Shown piece by piece: positions 7,019 through 10,469 of a DNA stretch of 10,469 nucleotides; the first letter of the stretch is position 1, and each line of letters opens with the position of its first letter. The stretch covers positions 1-10,469 of the forward strand of contig CALCIC010000284.1 in NCBI GenBank assembly GCA_937907405.1, read 5' to 3'. The translations under genes and the position numbers were made by a program. Source of the DNA: an uncultured Isosphaeraceae bacterium (GTDB lineage: Bacteria > Planctomycetota > Planctomycetia > Isosphaerales > Isosphaeraceae). The notes below the pieces were generated by a model, which was given only the letters and a program-made list of their open reading frames with translations, was not told where the DNA came from and made no database searches.

Positions 7019-7047
7019 GATTTACCTACGCGTGTAGGTGAAGTCAA
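7019..7047 (-). promoter_or_regulatory. Candidate promoter of the repressor-M56 operon
   Basis: On the minus strand TTGACT (7047-7042, 5 of 6 to the sigma-70 -35 consensus) is followed after 17 bp by TAAATC (7024-7019, a weak -10 with 3 of 6). Spacing is ideal, and operator 1 fills the spacer. The predicted leader to the ATG at 6968 is about 45 nt. Confidence 0.5.
7025..7038. promoter_or_regulatory. Candidate operator 1 of the BlaI-like repressor
   Basis: The dyad CCTAC-GCGT-GTAGG, perfect in both 5-bp half-sites with a 4-bp centre; an extra A/T pair flanks it at 7024 and 7039. The inner CTAC-N4-GTAG has the same half-sites and spacing as the classical staphylococcal MecI/BlaI operator (CTACATATGTAG core). 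It lies between the candidate -35 (7047-7042) and -10 (7024-7019) of the repressor operon, where bound repressor would block RNA polymerase. Confidence 0.7.
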
Positions 7048-7093
7048 GAGGGAATCGCGACTCGTCGGACTTTGCGCGGGCGGCTGGAATGGT

Positions 7094-7123
7094 TTGGCAA
7101 GGGGGGTGGCGGCCGGTTAGGAT
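7094..7123 (+). promoter_or_regulatory. Candidate promoter of the Gfo/Idh/MocA gene
   Basis: TTGGCA (7094-7099) and TAGGAT (7118-7123) are separated by 18 bp, resembling a sigma-70 promoter. It would leave a leader of about 140 nt before the GTG start at 7272. No riboswitch or other structure could be recognised in that leader. In GC-rich DNA such matches arise by chance, so this is tentative. Confidence 0.3.
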
Positions 7124-7258
7124 GGCGCGATGGAAATTTCCAACCGTCGTCCAAACCAGCCAGACGCACACGGTTGGGCCTGGGACGGGTTTCGACGGAT
7201 CGCCGCATCGCGCGATCGGGTCGAGATCCGCGGGGCTGGGCGACACGACGTCTTCACC

Positions 7259-7263
7259 AGGAG
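7259..7263 (+). promoter_or_regulatory. Ribosome binding site supporting a GTG start
   Basis: AGGAG, 8 nt before GTG at 7272. This start places the twin-arginine motif at residues 13-15. The frame is open further back to an ATG at 7038, but the extra 78 residues are not family-like and would bury the signal peptide. Confidence 0.7.
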
Positions 7264-7271
7264 AACCAGAA

Positions 7272-8585
7272 GTGACTGAGCGACCTGATGCGATCGACTC
7301 TCCCTCGCGACGGCGGTTCCTGAAGGGCACGACGGCGGCGGTGGGCGTGGGGGCGGCGGCGGCTTCGTGGGCCCCCCTGGTTCACGCGGCCGGCAGCGAC
7401 GTCATCAAGATCGGCCTGGTGGGCGCCGGCGGGCGCGGCACCGGCGCCGCCGAGCAGGCGCTCACGGCCGACAGCGCCACCCGCCTGGTCGCCGTCGCCG
7501 ACGCGTTCGAGGACCGGCTCGAAGAGAGTCTCGCGGCGCTCAAGGGCTCGAAGGTCGGCTCGCGGGTCGACGTCGAGAAGGAGCGGCGGTACACCGGCTT
7601 CGACGGCTACAAGAAGGTCATCGATCAGGTCGACATGGTCCTGCTGACGACCCCCCCGCACTTCCGGCCGATCCACCTGACCTATGCGGTCGAGAAGGGG
7701 GTCAACGCGTTCGTCGAGAAGCCGATGGCCGTCGACGGCCCGGGCCTGCGCATGTACCTCAAGGCGTGCAAGGACGCCAAGGAGAAGAACCTGTCGCTGG
7801 TCAACGGCTTCTGCTGGCGGTACTTCCCCCCGCGCCGCGAGACCATGCAGCACGTCTTCGACGGCAAGATCGGCGACGTCGTGTCGATCGAGACCACGTA
7901 CAACTCGCAAGGGGTCTGGGAACCTCGCAAGACCCGCGAGGAATGCTCGTCGGACATGGAATACCAGATGCGCAACTGGTATTATTACTCGTGGCTCTCG
8001 GGCGACCACATCGTCGAACAGGCGATCCACGGCATCGACACCATCGGCTGGGCCCTGGGCGACGTCCAGCCGATCCAGTGCTGGGGCGTCGGCGGCCGGC
8101 AGTCGCGGACCGACGCCAAGTACGGCAACATCTACGACCACTTCTCGGTCGTCTTCGAGTTCCCCAACGACGTCCGGGGAACCCACCAGTGCCGCCACTG
8201 GGTCAACACTCCGAACCGGGTGAAGGACTACATCTTCGGCACGAAGGGGATGGCCGACGTCTTCGGCAACAAGATCACCGGCGCCGAGAGCTGGGCCTAC
8301 AACCCCGGCCGGGGGAGCAATCGCAAGGCCACGCCCGACATGTACCAGGTCGAGCACGACGAGATGTTCGCCGCGCTCCGGGCGGGCAAGCCGATCAACA
8401 ACGGCGAGAAGGCCGCCAACAGCACGTTGATGGCGATCATGGGCCGGACCGCCGCCTACACCGGCGCGGTCGTCACGCCCGACCAGATCCTCAACTCCAA
8501 GCTCGACATGGGGCCCGCCAGCTACAAATTCGGCCCCAACCCGGTGCCGCCGGTGCCGATCCCCGGCGTCACCAAGGTGGTCTAA
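7272..8585 (+). CDS. Gfo/Idh/MocA family oxidoreductase with Tat signal
   Basis: A 437-residue protein from a GTG start. Residues 12-40 are a textbook Tat signal: SRRRFLKG, then an Ala/Gly/Val-rich hydrophobic stretch, with likely cleavage near VHA (37-39). The N-terminal Rossmann domain follows, with IGLVGAGGRGTG (47-58) as the dinucleotide-binding loop and the family signature FVEKP (147-151). The C-terminal alpha/beta domain carries AIHGIDTIGWALG (251-263), whose H253 and D256 fit the catalytic-site region of the family. Such enzymes oxidise or reduce sugars, inositols or related polyols with a tightly bound or soluble NAD(P); export through Tat would carry the folded protein with its cofactor. 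Exported members are frequent in planctomycetes. The exact substrate cannot be read from sequence. The gene is divergent from the repressor operon and is followed by a strong hairpin. Confidence 0.93.
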   Translation: MTERPDAIDSPSRRRFLKGTTAAVGVGAAAASWAPLVHAAGSDVIKIGLVGAGGRGTGAAEQALTADSATRLVAVADAFEDRLEESLAALKGSKVGSRVDVEKERRYTGFDGYKKVIDQVDMVLLTTPPHFRPIHLTYAVEKGVNAFVEKPMAVDGPGLRMYLKACKDAKEKNLSLVNGFCWRYFPPRRETMQHVFDGKIGDVVSIETTYNSQGVWEPRKTREECSSDMEYQMRNWYYYSWLSGDHIVEQAIHGIDTIGWALGDVQPIQCWGVGGRQSRTDAKYGNIYDHFSVVFEFPNDVRGTHQCRHWVNTPNRVKDYIFGTKGMADVFGNKITGAESWAYNPGRGSNRKATPDMYQVEHDEMFAALRAGKPINNGEKAANSTLMAIMGRTAAYTGAVVTPDQILNSKLDMGPASYKFGPNPVPPVPIPGVTKVV

Positions 8586-8635
8586 AGCGGAATCGCCGTT
8601 GTTGGTGTTGCGCCGTCCGCGCCGGCTGACGCGCG

Positions 8636-8664
8636 CCTCCCTTCTCCCCCCGGGAGAAGGGAGG
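8636..8664. terminator. Strong hairpin downstream of the oxidoreductase gene
   Basis: A perfect 13-bp inverted repeat, CCTCCCTTCTCCC (8636-8648) and GGGAGAAGGGAGG (8652-8664), with a 3-base CCC loop. It starts 50 bp after the stop at 8585 and 38 bp before the next start. No T-tract follows, so it is not a canonical intrinsic terminator; it may limit read-through or protect the 3' end of the mRNA. Its core CCTTCTCCC-N3-GGGAGAAGG is the same as the hairpin at 780-800, so it may be a solitary end of that repeat family. Confidence 0.5.
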
Positions 8665-8701
8665 TTCGCGAGGATCGGCCCTCGACGGTCGTCCGCCCCT
8701 C

Positions 8702-9493
8702 ATGAGTCAACCGCGCATGTCTAGATACGATCCCGCGTTTTCCGATCCGGCCGGGGGGGCTTCCGACCCCTCCGATCCGACGTCGAAGCGGCGCGGGTGT
8801 TGGTTCTACGGCTGCGTGTTCGCGGCCGGCTCGCTGGTCGTCGTCCTCGTCGCGCTGGCGGTCGCCGCGTTCGTGATCTATCGGAGTCTGACTCACTACG
8901 TCGAGGACTACACCGCCGTCGCGCCGGTCGAACTCCCCAAGGTCGAGATCTCCGAGCCGAGGCGGAAGAGCGCCGTCGAACGGACCAGGAAGTTCCGCGA
9001 CGCCCTCAAGGCGAGGGTCGAAGCCGAGCCCCTGGTGTTGACCGGCGACGACCTCAACGCGTTGGTCCAGGAGTCTCCCAAGTTCAAGGACCGCGTCTTT
9101 CTGACGCTCGCCGACGACAAACTCAAGGCGCGGTTCAGCCTGCCCCTGGACGAGTTTTTCGACACCAATCTGACGCGCGGCCGCTATCTCAACGGCGAGG
9201 CCGAGCTCGAGGCGAAGATCGAGGACGGCGAGGCGAGGATCGAAGTCGAATCGATCGTCGTCGACGGCAAGCCGCTCCCCGAGTTCGTCCGCGACGCCTT
9301 CGCGCGGCCGAGCATCCTGAACCTCGACGAAAGCGGCGACCAAAGCGACCTGCTCCACCAGATCGAGTCGTTCGAGATCGAGGACGACCGGATCGTCGTC
9401 AAGGCGCGGACGCCCAGGCCCGAAGCCGACGAGCCCAAGCCCGCCGAACCGCCGGGCGCCCTGGAAGCTCCGAAGCCCGAACCGACCGACTGA
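8702..9493 (+). CDS. Membrane-anchored protein of unknown function
   Basis: A 263-residue protein I do not recognise. Residues 1-32 are polar and rich in Ser, Asp and Pro. One membrane segment lies at about 37-60 (a CVFAAGSLVVVLV-type stretch), followed by an extracytoplasmic domain of roughly 180 residues. That domain starts with a charged helix (about 85-108) and then LVLTGDDLNALVQ (111-123), with alternating beta-type strands after it. The 'L-T-x-D-D-L-N-A-L' pattern after a single N-terminal anchor recalls YpmS/DUF2140- or DUF2993-like lipid-interacting proteins, but this is only a resemblance. The tail (about 237-263) is Pro/Glu/Ala-rich and probably disordered. Neither the ATG at 8702 nor the in-frame ATG at 8717 has a clear ribosome site, so the start is uncertain by five codons. 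The M16 gene follows after 54 bp and may be co-transcribed. Confidence 0.75.
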   Translation: MSQPRMSRYDPAFSDPAGGASDPSDPTSKRRGCWFYGCVFAAGSLVVVLVALAVAAFVIYRSLTHYVEDYTAVAPVELPKVEISEPRRKSAVERTRKFRDALKARVEAEPLVLTGDDLNALVQESPKFKDRVFLTLADDKLKARFSLPLDEFFDTNLTRGRYLNGEAELEAKIEDGEARIEVESIVVDGKPLPEFVRDAFARPSILNLDESGDQSDLLHQIESFEIEDDRIVVKARTPRPEADEPKPAEPPGALEAPKPEPTD

Positions 9494-9547
9494 CGCAGTC
9501 ACAGTTACGGAAGACGTCGTGATTCTTTAATCTGAAGAGGTGAGAAC

Positions 9548-10469
9548 ATGAGATTGACAGCGCATGGATCGACGATCCCGCTCGCCGCGGCGCTGGCCCT
9601 GGCGTCGGCCGCCCTGACGGCCCGCGCCCAGGAGCCGACGAACGCCCCCAAGGAGGTCGCCTCGGTCGAGGGGATCACCGAGTACAAGCTGCCCAACGGG
9701 TTGCAGGTGCTGTTGTTCCCCGACGAGTCGAAGCCCAAGGTGACGGTCGCCCTGACGATCTTCGTCGGCTCGCGGCACGAGGGGTACGGCGAGACCGGCA
9801 TGGCGCACCTGCTTGAGCACATGGTGTTCAAGGGGACCCCCGCGCATCCCGACATCCCGGCCGTCTTCAAGGAGCGCGGCGCCGACTTCAACGGCACCAC
9901 CAGCAACGACCGGACGAACTACTTCGAGACCCTGGCGGCCACCGACGACAACCTCGAATTCGCGATCAGGCTCGAAGCCGACCGGATGATCAACAGCCCG
10001 ATCAAGGCCGAGGACCTGGCCACCGAGTTCTCGGTCGTCCGCAACGAGTTCGAGCGCGGCGAGAACTCGCCCGGCGCGGTGCTCTCGCAGCGGATGGCGG
10101 CCGTCGCCTACGAGTGGCACAACTACGGCAAGTCGACGATCGGCAACCGCTCCGACATCGAGAAGGTGCCGGTCGACAACCTCCGCGCCTTCTACAAGAA
10201 GTTCTACCAGCCCGACAACGCCATGCTGGTGGTCGCCGGCAAGTTCGACGAGAAGAAGGCGCTCGAATACATCGTCAAGTACTTCGGCGCGATCCCCAGG
10301 CCCGACCGCAAGCTGCCGGCGACCTACACCGAGGAGCCCCCCCAGGACGGCGAGCGCACCGTGCTCCTGAAGCGGGTCGGCGACGTCGGCCTGGTCGGCC
10401 TGGCGTACCACGTCCCCGCCGGCCCGCACGCCGACCTGCCGGCGCTTCAGGTGCTCTCCGACGTCCTCG
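9548..10469 (+). CDS. M16 (pitrilysin/insulinase) family zinc peptidase, 3' end missing
   Basis: The first 307 residues of a secreted peptidase; the gene runs off the window. Residues 1-27 are a Sec-type signal peptide, cleaved probably after ARA (25-27). The inverted zinc motif HLLEH is at 87-91, with E90 the catalytic base and H87 and H91 the ligands. The third ligand is E167 in VVRNEFERG, 76 residues after H91, the usual HxxEH-x(74-76)-E spacing, so the active site is intact. The block YQPDNAMLVVAGKFD (220-234) ends the first M16 domain, and residues from about 275 begin the second. Full-length members have two such halves in one chain or as paired subunits. The likely role is degradation of peptides outside the cytoplasm. 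The ATG at 9548 has AGAGG 7 nt upstream (9536-9540). Confidence 0.93.
   Translation, partial: MRLTAHGSTIPLAAALALASAALTARAQEPTNAPKEVASVEGITEYKLPNGLQVLLFPDESKPKVTVALTIFVGSRHEGYGETGMAHLLEHMVFKGTPAHPDIPAVFKERGADFNGTTSNDRTNYFETLAATDDNLEFAIRLEADRMINSPIKAEDLATEFSVVRNEFERGENSPGAVLSQRMAAVAYEWHNYGKSTIGNRSDIEKVPVDNLRAFYKKFYQPDNAMLVVAGKFDEKKALEYIVKYFGAIPRPDRKLPATYTEEPPQDGERTVLLKRVGDVGLVGLAYHVPAGPHADLPALQVLSDVL

Noticed and set aside
7038..7271. N-terminal extension of the oxidoreductase to the ATG at 7038
   Set aside because: It would overlap operator 1, put 78 non-family residues before the twin-arginine signal, and ignore the AGGAG placed before GTG 7272.
7254..8357. 367-residue minus-strand open frame, with others at 2545-3237, 5684-6388, 8582-9502 and 9527-10429
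   Set aside because: All lie opposite to or out of frame with genes that have clear family motifs. Their translations are rich in Arg, Asp, Val and Gly with no domain.
7367..8629. 420-residue plus-strand open frame
   Set aside because: It is a +1-type shadow of the Gfo/Idh/MocA gene, very Arg/Gly-rich and without any recognisable motif.
9503..9531. Promoter for the M16 gene (TTTAAT at 9526-9531)
   Set aside because: No -35-like hexamer lies at an acceptable distance, and read-through from the upstream gene is an adequate explanation.

Overview
The window looks like chromosomal DNA from a high-GC planctomycete, most plausibly of the Isosphaeraceae type. This rests on gene content rather than any marker gene: a twin-arginine DUF1501 protein, a twin-arginine Gfo/Idh/MocA oxidoreductase, a zinc-ribbon protein of the zf-trcl type, and a BlaI-like repressor coupled to an M56 peptidase that carries carboxypeptidase-regulatory-like modules. 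I see no tRNA, rRNA, CRISPR array, transposase or phage gene.

Layout: a small zinc-ribbon protein (104-760, +) converges on cutC (962-1696, -). An imperfect inverted-repeat element (779-935) lies between their 3' ends. cutC is divergent from a DUF1501 gene (1804-3264, +), which converges on the M56 gene (3268-6555, -) with only three bases between the two stop codons. The M56 gene overlaps the upstream blaI-like repressor gene (6552-6968, -) by four bases, so the two form a translationally coupled operon. This operon is divergent from a rightward group: a Gfo/Idh/MocA oxidoreductase (7272-8585), a membrane-anchored protein of unknown function (8702-9493) and an M16 zinc peptidase (9548 to the window edge, incomplete).

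The most interesting unit is the blaI-M56 operon. Its promoter region holds two copies of a CCTAC-N4-GTAGG-type dyad, 26 bp apart. One lies between a candidate -35 and -10, the other over the expected transcription start. The half-site resembles the classical MecI/BlaI operator. The M56 protein keeps the four-helix, HExxH architecture of BlaR1/MecR1, but in place of a penicillin-binding sensor it has about 700 residues that I read as seven tandem beta-sandwich modules. This suggests an autoregulated sensor-protease/repressor circuit with an unknown extracytoplasmic signal, not beta-lactam sensing. Its targets outside its own operon are unknown; the divergent oxidoreductase gene is one candidate because the operators lie in the shared upstream region.

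The remaining genes look like ordinary planctomycete housekeeping or secreted-metabolism genes. Several encode exported proteins (Tat signals on DUF1501 and Gfo/Idh/MocA, a Sec-type signal on M16), and the unknown protein at 8702-9493 is membrane-anchored.
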